From contig NC_017093.1 of assembly GCF_000284295.1 (NCBI RefSeq), positions 1,922,001-1,986,000 on the forward strand: a stretch of DNA of 64,000 nt, written 5' to 3'. Below are positions 1-8,896 of this stretch, in pieces. The position numbers and the translations under genes were made by a program. Below the pieces are notes generated by a model that had not been told where the DNA came from, did no database searches, and worked only from the letters and a program-made list of their open reading frames with translations. This DNA comes from Actinoplanes missouriensis 431 (lineage in GTDB: Bacteria; Actinomycetota; Actinomycetes; Mycobacteriales; Micromonosporaceae). The stretch's first letter is position 1, and the number at the start of each line of letters is the position of its first letter.

Positions 1-349
1 CGTTCGTCTGGGTGGCGGCCAGGGAGACGACCTGGTTCTGCTCGACGTACGCCACCTTCGAGTTGGCCGCGAGCCGCTTGGCCTGGGTCTCGGTCATGGC
101 GGCCTCGAACCCGTTGAGCGCCTTGCCGAAGCTGCGCTTGACGGACGCGCCGTAGGCCTTGCTCAGGGACGACTGCTGCGCGCCGGACTTGAGGACCACG
201 ATGTAGCTGCCGTCCACCGCGGTAGCGGAGCCGGCCAGGCGGATCTGTCCGAGCACCGGCGCCGCGGCCTCCGCCGGTGTCGCCGCCGCGACCGCTGCCA
301 GTGCGAACAGACCTGCGGCCAGGATGCGGCCGTGCCGTCGAATCGCCAT
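1..349 (-). CDS. Subtilisin-like (S8) serine protease precursor, N-terminal part
   Basis: The gene starts at ATG 349 and runs off the left edge, so only about 116 residues are visible. They begin with a signal peptide (MAIRRHGR, then a hydrophobic stretch ending near AEA). An inhibitor-I9-type propeptide follows: DGSYIVVLKSG, then a region ending in VAYVEQNQVVS. This order is typical of secreted aqualysin/proteinase K-like S8 proteases, in which the propeptide acts as an intramolecular chaperone and inhibitor. The Asp-His-Ser catalytic domain lies outside the window, so protease activity is inferred. The gene is divergent from the histidine kinase that follows; the two share an AT-rich intergenic region. 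Confidence 0.8.
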   Translation of the reverse strand, partial: MAIRRHGRILAAGLFALAAVAAATPAEAAAPVLGQIRLAGSATAVDGSYIVVLKSGAQQSSLSKAYGASVKRSFGKALNGFEAAMTETQAKRLAANSKVAYVEQNQVVSLAATQTN

Positions 350-447
350 GTTCTTCCTCTCTCACGCCTGCCGGCGAACGTCCGGGGGGTATTGACGTTT
401 GTCACTCGGCTTTGGGGAGAGCGTAGGCGGGAAGCCGCATCCCATCT

Positions 448-467
448 ATATATCGAAATGGATATAT
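448..467. promoter_or_regulatory. AT-rich inverted repeat between divergent genes
   Basis: ATATATC-GAAATG-GATATAT forms perfect 7-bp arms around a 6-nt spacer, in an otherwise very GC-rich intergenic region between the protease (start 349) and the histidine kinase (start about 515). It could be an operator, or overlapping -10 elements of the two promoters. The binding protein is unknown. Confidence 0.45.
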
Positions 468-514
468 CAATTCAGTTAACCGCCGGACGTGCCGAACAGG
501 CAGGTGTGACGAGG

Positions 515-2536
515 ATGTCCGTTCCCGGCACGGCGGGCTTCGCGGCGCTCTACCTGCTCGCCCTGCCGGCAGGCCGGGCGACGATGCTGGCCGGTGAGCC
601 GGTGGTGTGGCCGGCGGCCGGTGTGGCGGCGGTCTGGCTGCTGATCCGCTGGGAGTCGCGGTGGCGCTGGCTCGACGTGGCCCTGCTGGGCGCGCTGACC
701 CTGGGCGGCCTGCTGGTGGCCGGGGCCGGCGTCCAGGCCTCGGCCGTGCACGCGGTCGCGGCGATGCTGGCGGCGACGGCCTTCGCGGTGGCGGCCGCCC
801 GGCTGCTGCCCGGCGTCTGGACCGGCCCCGAAGGCGGCCGCCCGGTCGCCAGCCTCGCCGACCTCTGGCGGCTGCTGCTGGCCGCGGCGCTCGCCGCCGC
901 GGTGGCGTCCTGTGCCGACCTGTTCGGCGGCCGGGGCCTGGGCGAGGAGGGCACGGCCCTGGTCTTCGCCGCCCGGGTGGTCCGCGACGTCGGCAGCGTT
1001 CTGATCTTCGGGGTCGCGGTCCGGCACGCCGGTTACCTGTTCCGCCGGGAACGGCCGTCGCTGCCGCGCAACCGCGCCCTGGAATGCCTCGCGATCCTCG
1101 TCGTCTCGGCCGGGGCGTACTACTACACGTTCACCGTCAACCACAGCCTGCCGATCGGGTTCGCGCTGCTGCCGCTCACCGTCTGGGCCGCGATCCGGAT
1201 GCCGACGATTCTGGCGATCGGCCACTACCTGCTGTTCGGCTGCGCCGCGGCGATCTTCACGCAGCAGGGCCTGGGCCCGTACGCGGAGATCGCCGCCCCG
1301 GACACCCGGCTGCTGGTGATCGAGATGTACACGGTCATCCTCGCCGTGGTCGGCCTCGCCCTGGCGCTCAGCCGCGACGAGCGCGACGGGCTGATCGCCC
1401 GGCTCCGGGTCTCCGAGCAGGAGGCCACCGAGAAGGCCGGGATGATGACCACGATCGTCAACTCGATGACCGAGGGTCTGGCCATCCTCGACCAGAACGG
1501 CCGGCTGGTGCTGCGCAACCCGGCGGCCGGACGGCTGATCGGCAACGTCAGCACGGTCGGCGGCGGCGTGGCGCTCGGCAGCGATCACGGCTTCTTCCAC
1601 CCGGACGGCGCCCCGCTCGCCGACGCCGACCTGCCCTACGCGCGAGCCCTGGCCGGCCAGGACGTGCCGCCGATGGACGTGCTGGTCCGCAACGCCGCGG
1701 TGCCGGAGGGCCGGATCGTGCGGTTCAACGTGGCCCGGATCGCCATGCGGCCGAACGGCCCGCAGCACGTGGTCGTGGTCTTCCACGACGTCACCGCGGA
1801 CCGGCGGCACCGCGACGAGCTGATGTCGTTCGCCGGGCGGGTCGCGCACGACCTGCTCAACCCGCTCACCACGATCGAGGGCTGGGCCGAGGTCCTGGAG
1901 CAGGAGCTGGCCGGATACCAGCCGGCCGAGCGGGTCGGCCGGATCCAGCGGGCGGCGGCCCGGATGCGGACGTTCCTCAACGGCCTGCTCGCCTACACCG
2001 CGGCCCGCGACGGCAAGCTGATGCCGACCACGGTGAACCTGTCCCTGATGCTCGGCGACATCGTGAACAGCCGGTGGGATCTCGCGGAGAGCACCGGCTC
2101 GGCGCCGCCGTACTTCGAGATCGGGCAGATGGAGGCGGTCGAGGCGGATCCGGTGCTCACCCGGCAGCTGCTGGAGAACCTGATCGACAACGCGCTCGGG
2201 CCGGCGCCGCCGGGCGTGGCGCCCTACGTCGGCGTCTCCTGCCAGCCGGCGCCGAACGGGATGCTGCGGATCGACATCCTGGACAACGGCATCGGGCTGT
2301 CGGCGAGTCAGCGGCGGGACGTCTTCACGAGCTTCCACAGCGGCCGGGACGAGCGGGGCAACGGGATGGAGCTCGCCGTCTGCAAGCGGATCGTGGAACG
2401 GCACGGCGGGACGATCGAGGCGATGGTGAATCCCTACGGCAGCGGGACCCGGATGTCGTTCACGCTGCCGGCCGGGCGGTCGGCGTACGCGCGCACGCTG
2501 GAGACCCAGTGGGCGTCGCGGACCCCCACCCGTTAG
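515..2536 (+). CDS. MASE1-like membrane sensor histidine kinase with PAS domain
   Basis: About 673 residues. Roughly residues 1-300 carry eight or so hydrophobic segments with the MASE1-like signature VVWPAAGVAAVWLL. A PAS-like segment follows (SMTEGLAILDQNGRLVLRNP), then the dimerisation/phosphoacceptor helix VAHDLLNPLTTIEGW (His about 445) and a HATPase_c domain with N-box NLIDNAL and G1 box DNGIGL. The G2 box reads GNGMELA where its paralogue at 6717-8831 has GTGLGLA, so nucleotide binding may be altered. ATG 515 is my choice because it precedes the first membrane segment; in-frame ATG 458 and GTG 506 are alternatives. No response regulator is adjacent. Its stop overlaps that of the convergent kinase by 4 nt. 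Confidence 0.85.
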   Translation: MSVPGTAGFAALYLLALPAGRATMLAGEPVVWPAAGVAAVWLLIRWESRWRWLDVALLGALTLGGLLVAGAGVQASAVHAVAAMLAATAFAVAAARLLPGVWTGPEGGRPVASLADLWRLLLAAALAAAVASCADLFGGRGLGEEGTALVFAARVVRDVGSVLIFGVAVRHAGYLFRRERPSLPRNRALECLAILVVSAGAYYYTFTVNHSLPIGFALLPLTVWAAIRMPTILAIGHYLLFGCAAAIFTQQGLGPYAEIAAPDTRLLVIEMYTVILAVVGLALALSRDERDGLIARLRVSEQEATEKAGMMTTIVNSMTEGLAILDQNGRLVLRNPAAGRLIGNVSTVGGGVALGSDHGFFHPDGAPLADADLPYARALAGQDVPPMDVLVRNAAVPEGRIVRFNVARIAMRPNGPQHVVVVFHDVTADRRHRDELMSFAGRVAHDLLNPLTTIEGWAEVLEQELAGYQPAERVGRIQRAAARMRTFLNGLLAYTAARDGKLMPTTVNLSLMLGDIVNSRWDLAESTGSAPPYFEIGQMEAVEADPVLTRQLLENLIDNALGPAPPGVAPYVGVSCQPAPNGMLRIDILDNGIGLSASQRRDVFTSFHSGRDERGNGMELAVCKRIVERHGGTIEAMVNPYGSGTRMSFTLPAGRSAYARTLETQWASRTPTR

Positions 2537-4875
2537 AAGGCGCTCTCCAGCGTCAGGCTGAAGACGCTCCCGACCGGGTCGCCGGGCTGGTAGTCGACCG
2601 AGCCGCCGTTCGCCTCGGCCAGGCTCGCGACGATGTGCAGGCCCAGCCCGTGCCCGGAGGTCTGGGTGCCACCGGCCCGGGTGTAGCGCTCGAACAGGTG
2701 CTCGCGCAGCTCCGCCGGCACGCCGGGTCCCCGGTCGAGCACCACGATCCGGGTCGTCCCGGCCTCCGGGGTCACCTCGATCCCGGTCGCCCCGCCGCCG
2801 TACTTGCGGGCGTTGGTCAGGAAGTTGACCACGATCTGCCGCAGGTGCGCCGGGTTGACAAGCACCGTCGCGTGCGACGGGCAGTGCAGCGGGACGACCT
2901 GGTCGGCGGCGTCCAGCGCGTCCTGCAGCGCCTCGGCCAGCCGGACCGGGTGCCGGTCGGCGTGCAGCCGGGTCTCGCTCAGCATGCACATCGACAGCAC
3001 GTTGAGCCGCAGCTCGTCGATCCGGTGCGCGGCGTTCATGATCTTCTCGGTGGGCTTCGCGAGGGGCTGCGGCAGCTCGCTCTCCACCAGCATCTCGCCG
3101 TACCCGAGGATCGCGGTCAGCGGCGTGCCGATGTCGTGCGACAGCATTCCCATGAGGTCGAGTTTGAGCAGGTTGGCGCGTTGCAGCTCGCTGTTCGCCC
3201 GTTCCAGCTGGGCGTTGCGCTCGGCGAGCACGGCCTGGGCCGCGTCGCGTTCCCGCTGCGCGCGCAGCCGGGCGGTGATGTCCTGGATGACGCCGATCAG
3301 ATGCAGGGGAGCGCCGTCCGCGTCACGCACCAGCCGGACCCCGATGTGCACGTCGACCGAGTGACCGTCGGCGTGGATCAGCCGTTTGGTCCGCTCGTAC
3401 GACTCCTGCTCCTCGGCGAAGAGCCGGGCCGTCATGAGAACGCCCTCGGCGCGGTCGTCCGGGTGCGTGAAGTCCTCGTTGCGGCGGCCGATCAGCTCCT
3501 CCGGCGAGTGCCCGAGCATCCGCGCGTACGCCTCGTTGACGTGCCGGATCACCCCGTCCAGCCCGACGATCGCCTGTCCCACGGTGGACTGGTGGAACTG
3601 TGTCCGGAACTGCCGCTCGCTCGCCTCCAGGCGCTCCTCGGCCCGCCGGCGCTCGGTGATGTCGGTGTTCGTCTCGATCACCTCGGGGCCGGCCCCGCCG
3701 GCGTCCGGGCGGACCACGTGCCGGCTCAGCGCGGTGAGCGTCCGCCCGTCGGCCCGGCGGTGCGTGACCTGGCCCTCCCAGCGGCCCTCCTCGTGCAGGG
3801 CCCGCTCGATCACGGCCTCGTCGTCGGGGAAGACGGTGGCGAGAAGACGGTGGATGTTCCGGCCGACGGCGGCGGCGGCCGGCCACCCGTACATCTGCTC
3901 GGCGCCGTTGTTCCAGAAATTGATCTTGCCGGTCGGGGTGCGCACGATGATCGCGGCCGGTGCCGCGTCGATGAGCTCGGCCTGCCGGCGCAGCTGGCTC
4001 GCGGCGGCGCTGCGCTCGCTGATGTCGTGCAGGAACGCGTGGAAGACCACGCGCCCGTCGTGCCGGGTGGACTGCACGGTGAACTCGACCGGGAAGCGAC
4101 GGCCGTCCCGGCCCACCGCGGGGAGCTCGATGCGTTTGCCGGCGAGGGTGGACTGCCCGGTGGCGCGGACCCGGGCCAGCCCGGAGTGATGCGCGTCCCG
4201 GAACTCCGCCGGGATGATCAGCCCGGCCAGGTCGGCGCCGACCGCCTCCGCCCGGGACCGGCCGAAGAGGATCTCGGCCGCGGGATTCCACTCCAGCACC
4301 ACACCTGCCGCGTCGATCGAGATGTACGCGTCCTGCGACACCTCCAGGATCCGCCGGACCACCGCGGACGTCTCCTCGGCGTGCCGGGCCGCCCGGAGCA
4401 GCGCGATCTCCGTCGACACCGCCGCGGCCAGGTCCTCCAGCACGGCCAGGTCGTCGGGAGACCACTCGCGGGGCTGCCCGTCGATGGCGCAGAAGGAGCC
4501 GAGCGTCCGGCCGTCGACCCGGATCGGCATCCCGGCGTACGCGATCACCCCGATCTCCGGGATCGCGAGGTTGTCCTTCAGCCGGTCGTTGAGCCGCGCG
4601 TCGCTGACCACGAGCGGCCTGTCGTCGTCGACGACGTGCCGGCAGAACGAGTGCGACAGCGGCGTCTGCCCGCGCTCGGCCCACGGCTCGGGCAGGCCGA
4701 TCTGGCTGGCGAAGACCTGCCGGTCGTCGAGGACCAGGGAGACCAGCGCCGTGGGGCTGCCGACCAGGCGGGACGCGAGCCGGGTCAGGCGGCGCAGGCC
4801 GGGCGGCTCGGGGCTGTCCAGCACGCCGGTGGCGTGGACCGCCGCGACGCGTTCGGGGTCCTTGGTAGCGGCCAC
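2533..4875 (-). CDS. GAF/multi-PAS hybrid-sensor histidine kinase (cytoplasmic)
   Basis: About 780 residues with no membrane segment. An N-terminal GAF domain (about 25-165, with SFCRHVV as in the GAF kinase at 5527-6720) is followed by three PAS/PAC units (about 180-545; note YISIDAAGVVLEWNP, KINFWNNGAEQMYGW, HVNEAYARMLGHS). Then come the HisKA box SHDIGTPLTAILGYGEML and a HATPase domain with NFLTNARKYGGG and GHGLGLHIVASL. The longest open frame begins at 4962 but would overlap the upstream gene (stop 4907), so GTG 4875, just before the GAF domain, is chosen. The architecture suggests a soluble sensor of small ligands or redox/light cofactors. The cognate regulator is not in the window. It probably forms a transcription unit with the gene at 4907-5494 (gap 31 nt). 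Confidence 0.85.
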   Translation of the reverse strand: MAATKDPERVAAVHATGVLDSPEPPGLRRLTRLASRLVGSPTALVSLVLDDRQVFASQIGLPEPWAERGQTPLSHSFCRHVVDDDRPLVVSDARLNDRLKDNLAIPEIGVIAYAGMPIRVDGRTLGSFCAIDGQPREWSPDDLAVLEDLAAAVSTEIALLRAARHAEETSAVVRRILEVSQDAYISIDAAGVVLEWNPAAEILFGRSRAEAVGADLAGLIIPAEFRDAHHSGLARVRATGQSTLAGKRIELPAVGRDGRRFPVEFTVQSTRHDGRVVFHAFLHDISERSAAASQLRRQAELIDAAPAAIIVRTPTGKINFWNNGAEQMYGWPAAAAVGRNIHRLLATVFPDDEAVIERALHEEGRWEGQVTHRRADGRTLTALSRHVVRPDAGGAGPEVIETNTDITERRRAEERLEASERQFRTQFHQSTVGQAIVGLDGVIRHVNEAYARMLGHSPEELIGRRNEDFTHPDDRAEGVLMTARLFAEEQESYERTKRLIHADGHSVDVHIGVRLVRDADGAPLHLIGVIQDITARLRAQRERDAAQAVLAERNAQLERANSELQRANLLKLDLMGMLSHDIGTPLTAILGYGEMLVESELPQPLAKPTEKIMNAAHRIDELRLNVLSMCMLSETRLHADRHPVRLAEALQDALDAADQVVPLHCPSHATVLVNPAHLRQIVVNFLTNARKYGGGATGIEVTPEAGTTRIVVLDRGPGVPAELREHLFERYTRAGGTQTSGHGLGLHIVASLAEANGGSVDYQPGDPVGSVFSLTLESAF

Positions 4876-4906
4876 AACAACCTGATCGGCCCCGATCCGG
4901 GAGGAC

Positions 4907-5494
4907 TTAGGGCACCGCGCCCAGCATCGCGAGAACCCCGGTGAACAGGGCGCTGGTGGCATCCTGGTCGAGATGCCGCGCCTGCCAGCCCCGGCTCTCG
5001 GTGCCCTGCAGCACGCCGGCCACCGTGGTCCGCACGGTGCGCAGCGTGGCGGGGGAGAGCAGCACCGCGGAGGTGCCGTCGGCGTGCGCGGCGCGCTCGG
5101 CGGCGCCGAGCGCCACCAGGGCCGCCGCGGCGCCGTTCAAGATCTGGGCGACGTGCAGGCGGTCCCGGTCCAGATTGAAGGCCGCCACGTGTACGGCCAG
5201 ACCGAGCGCCGTGATCAACCGGCCGGTCTCGTCGCCGCTGAGCACGGCGGGCATGGTGGCCGCGTCGTCCTCGCTCGTCGTCGCCCCGGCGCAGAAGCCC
5301 TCGATGAGCTCACCGGCGATCTCGCCCGGCAGCACGACCGAGGGAGCCGGCGTGGCGCCGGGGAAGCGGCGGCTCAGCGCGGCCTCGACGGCATCGCGGA
5401 CGATGTACTCCGGGACCACCCGCTGCTGCTCGCCGAGCCGGCGGACGATCTCCGCGACGACATCGCCGACCTTCATCGCACCGGGCCGATCCAT
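4907..5494 (-). CDS. Hypothetical protein next to GAF/PAS kinase
   Basis: 195 residues, mainly helical and soluble, alanine-rich, with no motif I recognise. The N-terminal part (KVGDVVAEIVRRLGEQQRVVPEYIVRDAV) resembles a small helical bundle. The C-terminal half has a segment LHVAQILNGAAAALVALGAAERAAH. The start at ATG 5494 is preceded by GGTGAG at short spacing; ATG 5476 is an alternative. It lies directly upstream of the multi-PAS kinase on the same strand, so a role in the same signalling unit is plausible but unproven. Confidence 0.6.
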   Translation of the reverse strand: MDRPGAMKVGDVVAEIVRRLGEQQRVVPEYIVRDAVEAALSRRFPGATPAPSVVLPGEIAGELIEGFCAGATTSEDDAATMPAVLSGDETGRLITALGLAVHVAAFNLDRDRLHVAQILNGAAAALVALGAAERAAHADGTSAVLLSPATLRTVRTTVAGVLQGTESRGWQARHLDQDATSALFTGVLAMLGAVP

Positions 5495-5526
5495 CTTCTC
5501 ACCGTAATGGTTGTCCGCCCGGTCCT

Positions 5527-6720
5527 TCAGCGGGCGCCGGGCAGGCGGATCCGGGCGGAGACGCCGTCCGCGGTGTTCCGCACGGTCAGCTCGCCGCGAT
5601 GGGCCTGCACGATGTTGCGGGCGATGGTGAGCCCGAGACCCACACCGGGCACCGCCTGCTCCCGGGCGTGCCGGCCGCGGTGGAAACGATCGAAGACCAG
5701 GGGCAGCTCGTCCTCCGGGATGCCCGTCCCGCCGTCGCGCACCTCGATCGCCGGCCGGGGCGCGCTCTCCACCCGTACCGTGATGGGCCGGTCCGCGGGG
5801 GTGAAGGCCAGCGCGTTACGCAGCAGCTGCTCGACCGCGTGGGCGAGCCGGGCCAGGTCGGCGCGGACCAGCACGGGCCCGTACGAGGCCACGTCCACCG
5901 GGTCGCCGCGCAGCGTGATCAGCGACCGGCACGAGCTGAGGGCGGCCGCGACCACCGTGTTCAGGTCGACCGTCTCGACCGGCGCGGGGATCGGCGCCTC
6001 CGGCGGCCGGGTGCCGGCCAGGATGTGGTCGACCATCTCGACGAGACGCCGCCCGTTGCGGTGGATCGGGTCGATCAGCCGGCGGTACTGCTCCAGGCCG
6101 TCCTGGTCGCCGAGGATCTCCAGGTAGCCCTGGATGATCGCGACGGGCGTCCGCAGCTCGTGGGTGATCGTGGCGACCAGCTCGTCCTCACGCTGCGCCG
6201 CGCGGGCCAGCTCGTCGCCGAGGTCGGCCACCCGCAGCCGGCCGCGGACCGCGGACAGGTGACCGGCGGCCTGCCGGGCGAACGTCACCAGGTTGTCCAC
6301 CTGACGGTCGCTGATCTCGCGGGCCTCGGTGTCGACCACGCACATGGCGCCGAGCACGTGGCCCTCCTCGTCGATCACCGGCGCGCCGGCGTAGAACCGG
6401 ATGCCCGGCTCGCCGGTGACGTTCGGGTACGCCGCGAACCGGCTGTCCCGGGTGGCGTCCGGCACGATCAGCGGCGCCCGGGCCGGCACCACGTGCCGGC
6501 AGAACGACACGGCCAGCGGGGTCTCCGCCTCGGCCAGGCCGACCTGGCCGGCGAACCACTGCCGGTCCCGGTCGACGAGCGAGACCGCGGAGATCGGGGT
6601 GTCGAACATGCCGGCCGCGAGCTTGGTGAGGTCGTCGAGAACCACCGGACGGGGACGATCGAGGACCTGGTAGGAGCGGAGGGCGGCGAGTCGTGCGAGT
6701 TCGTCCGGATCTTGGCTCAT
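5527..6720 (-). CDS. GAF-domain sensor histidine kinase
   Basis: 397 residues, soluble. The GAF domain spans about 20-160 (SFCRHVVPARAPLIVPDA, FYAGAPVIDEEGHVLGAMC). The HisKA box is ITHELRTPVAIIQGYLEIL. The HATPase has an N-box variant QLLRNALAFTPADRP, G1 DGGTGIPEDELP and G2 GVGLGLTIARNIVQAHRG. The start codon overlaps the stop of the upstream MASE1 kinase (ATGA, 6717-6720), so the two are translationally coupled and probably work together, the membrane kinase perhaps signalling alongside this soluble partner. No response regulator lies nearby. Confidence 0.88.
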   Translation of the reverse strand: MSQDPDELARLAALRSYQVLDRPRPVVLDDLTKLAAGMFDTPISAVSLVDRDRQWFAGQVGLAEAETPLAVSFCRHVVPARAPLIVPDATRDSRFAAYPNVTGEPGIRFYAGAPVIDEEGHVLGAMCVVDTEAREISDRQVDNLVTFARQAAGHLSAVRGRLRVADLGDELARAAQREDELVATITHELRTPVAIIQGYLEILGDQDGLEQYRRLIDPIHRNGRRLVEMVDHILAGTRPPEAPIPAPVETVDLNTVVAAALSSCRSLITLRGDPVDVASYGPVLVRADLARLAHAVEQLLRNALAFTPADRPITVRVESAPRPAIEVRDGGTGIPEDELPLVFDRFHRGRHAREQAVPGVGLGLTIARNIVQAHRGELTVRNTADGVSARIRLPGAR

Positions 6721-8831
6721 CGGCGCGGTTCCCTCCACGACTGCTCTTCGGCCCGGGGGAGGTCGAACTGAGCGGATCCGGGGCCGGGCGGGATGGTGAA
6801 CGTGAAGATCGATCCGCCGGCCGGGTTGTCGGCGGCGCCGATCGTGCCGCCGTGCCGCTCCACGATCCGTTTGCAGATCGCCAGGCCGAGACCGGTGCCG
6901 GCGTACGTGGCGCCACGGTGGGCACGGTGGAAGTTGCCGAAGATGGCGTCGTGCTGCCCGGCCGGGATGCCGATGCCGTTGTCCGCGATCCGCACCCGTA
7001 CCAGGTCGTGGTCGGGTTCCGCGGTGATGGTGAGCTCCGGTGTCACCCCCGGCGCGGTGTACTTGATCGCATTGCCGATCAGGTTGTCCAGCAACTGCCG
7101 GATCAGCACCGGGTCGGCCTGCACCCGGGGCAGGTCGCCGACGATGAAGCGGGGCACCGGGAGCCCGGCCGCGATCGCCGCGTCCAGCCGGGCCACGGTC
7201 ACCTCGGTCACCACATGACCCAGATCGACGGGTACGGTCGCCACCGTCGCGTCCCGTGCCGTCGTGTACGCGAGCAACCCGTCGATCAGCGCCCGCATCC
7301 GCTGGGCCGCCCGGTGCACCCGGGTCAGGCCGTCCCGTGCCTCCGCCACTTCCGGGCCGTCCGGCAGCAGGTCCAGCGCCTCGCCGGCGAAGTCGCTCCA
7401 GCCCTCGATCGTGGTGACCGGGTTGAGCAGGTCGTGCGCGACCACCCCGGCGAAGTTGGTCAACTCGTCGCGGTGCCGCCGCTCGGCCGTCGCGTCGTGG
7501 AAGAGCACCACCGCGCTGCGCCGTCCCGTCCCGTCGGTGAGCGTCGCGGCCCGGACGCTTATCACCCGGCCCTCCGGCACGCCCGGATTGCGGATCAGGA
7601 TGTAGACGTCCTCCAGCACCTCGCCGGCCAGCGCCCGGACGTGCGGCATCTCCTCGTCGGTGAGTGGCGTGCCGTCCAGATGATGGAAGCCGGAATGGCA
7701 GGCCCGGGCGGGCTGCCCGGCCGGGCTCGTGTACCCGCCGAGCAGCCGGGAGGCTGCCGGGTTGCGCAGCGTGACCCGGCCCTCCTCGTCCACCACGGCG
7801 AGGCCGTCCGCGGTCGAGTCGATGATCGCCCGGAGCAGCTCGGCGCGCTGCGAGGCCTGTTCCCGCTGCTTCGCCAGCTCGGCCTTCTCGGCGGCGAGTT
7901 CGACCACGAGCGCGCTCCGCTCGTCGCGGCCGAGCGCCAGGGCGAGACCGATGAACGCGGTGAGCGACACGAAGAGCTGGGCGACGACGGCCCGTGAGGC
8001 ATGATTGCTGATCTCCGCGAACGGCCCGGTGCCGTGGAGGGTGAAGAGCACCACGATGACCCCGGCCATCAGGTTGTGCAGCGCCACGAACGAGGTCGCC
8101 AGCCGGGTGCCGGCCCAGGCCGTGACGCCGATCAGCAGGAACGCCAGCGGGAGGCCGTGGCTGTAGGCGAAGCCGGCCAGGTAGGCGCCTGTCGAACAGA
8201 CCACCAGCGCGATGTACTCCGCGATCCGGGTGCGGCGCATGTGCCGTACCCGATCGGTGGTCTCCCGCCAGGCTGCCGCGCCCCGGGAGAGCGCCGGACC
8301 CAGGCAGAAGCCCACCGCGCCGACCACCAGGATGCTCGCGACGTTGCGGGACAACCACACCGACGTCGCCGTCCAGGTGTAGTCGTTCGTCGCCAGCCAG
8401 ACCAGGCCCGGCCCGAAGAACGCGCTGGTCAGCGTCGCGCCGGCGGCGGCGGCCAGCAGCGCCCAGAGATCCGGCGGGCTGCGCATCGGCTGGGTGCCGC
8501 CGGCGCCCCAGAGGGTGGGACGCCAGCGGCCGATCAACTGCGTGAAGGCGTACGCCTGAGCGAGGTTCGTGGCCACGAAGATCACCGACATGGCCGGCGC
8601 GGCGCCGGTGCCGGTGTTCACCACGACGGTGACGACCGCGAGGGCCAGCGCGTCCAGCCACCGCAGCGGGGCCTGCCGCTGCCGGCAGAACCAGATCACG
8701 GCGACTCCGGCGGCCGGCCAGACCAGGCCGATCGGCGAGTCGTCCAGGATGCTGGCCCGGCCCGCGTAGGTCGCTATCGCGTACGCCACCGTGAAGATCC
8801 CGGTGCGCGCCAGCGACCTGCGATAGGTCAT
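6717..8831 (-). CDS. MASE1-like membrane sensor histidine kinase with PAS domain
   Basis: 704 residues and a paralogue of the kinase at 515-2536, with the same order. Residues 1-300 are multi-spanning MASE1 (GLVWPAAGVAVIWF). A short coiled-coil linker (VELAAEKAELAKQREQASQR) leads to PAS (STADGLAVVDEEGRVTLRNP), the phosphoacceptor box VAHDLLNPVTTIEGW, and HATPase with NLIGNAIKYTAPG, DNGIGIPAGQ and an intact G2 box GTGLGLAICKRIVERHGG. Start ATG 8831 has a strong ribosome site (GGGAGGA, about 8 nt upstream). The downstream GAF kinase overlaps it by 4 nt. Confidence 0.9.
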   Translation of the reverse strand: MTYRRSLARTGIFTVAYAIATYAGRASILDDSPIGLVWPAAGVAVIWFCRQRQAPLRWLDALALAVVTVVVNTGTGAAPAMSVIFVATNLAQAYAFTQLIGRWRPTLWGAGGTQPMRSPPDLWALLAAAAGATLTSAFFGPGLVWLATNDYTWTATSVWLSRNVASILVVGAVGFCLGPALSRGAAAWRETTDRVRHMRRTRIAEYIALVVCSTGAYLAGFAYSHGLPLAFLLIGVTAWAGTRLATSFVALHNLMAGVIVVLFTLHGTGPFAEISNHASRAVVAQLFVSLTAFIGLALALGRDERSALVVELAAEKAELAKQREQASQRAELLRAIIDSTADGLAVVDEEGRVTLRNPAASRLLGGYTSPAGQPARACHSGFHHLDGTPLTDEEMPHVRALAGEVLEDVYILIRNPGVPEGRVISVRAATLTDGTGRRSAVVLFHDATAERRHRDELTNFAGVVAHDLLNPVTTIEGWSDFAGEALDLLPDGPEVAEARDGLTRVHRAAQRMRALIDGLLAYTTARDATVATVPVDLGHVVTEVTVARLDAAIAAGLPVPRFIVGDLPRVQADPVLIRQLLDNLIGNAIKYTAPGVTPELTITAEPDHDLVRVRIADNGIGIPAGQHDAIFGNFHRAHRGATYAGTGLGLAICKRIVERHGGTIGAADNPAGGSIFTFTIPPGPGSAQFDLPRAEEQSWREPRR

Positions 8832-8896
8832 CGCCCCGTCCTCCCGGAACCGACGTGTCCAGGGACCAATCGGCTGGAACCGGGGCGAACTGAGCG

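Noticed and set aside
476..4944. Very long open frames on the strand opposite, or in other frames of, the kinase genes (for example 476-2989 minus and 607-4944 plus)
   Set aside because: Arg/Pro/Gly/Ala-rich translations with no domains; typical shadow frames of high-GC coding DNA. The same applies to most antisense frames across the window.
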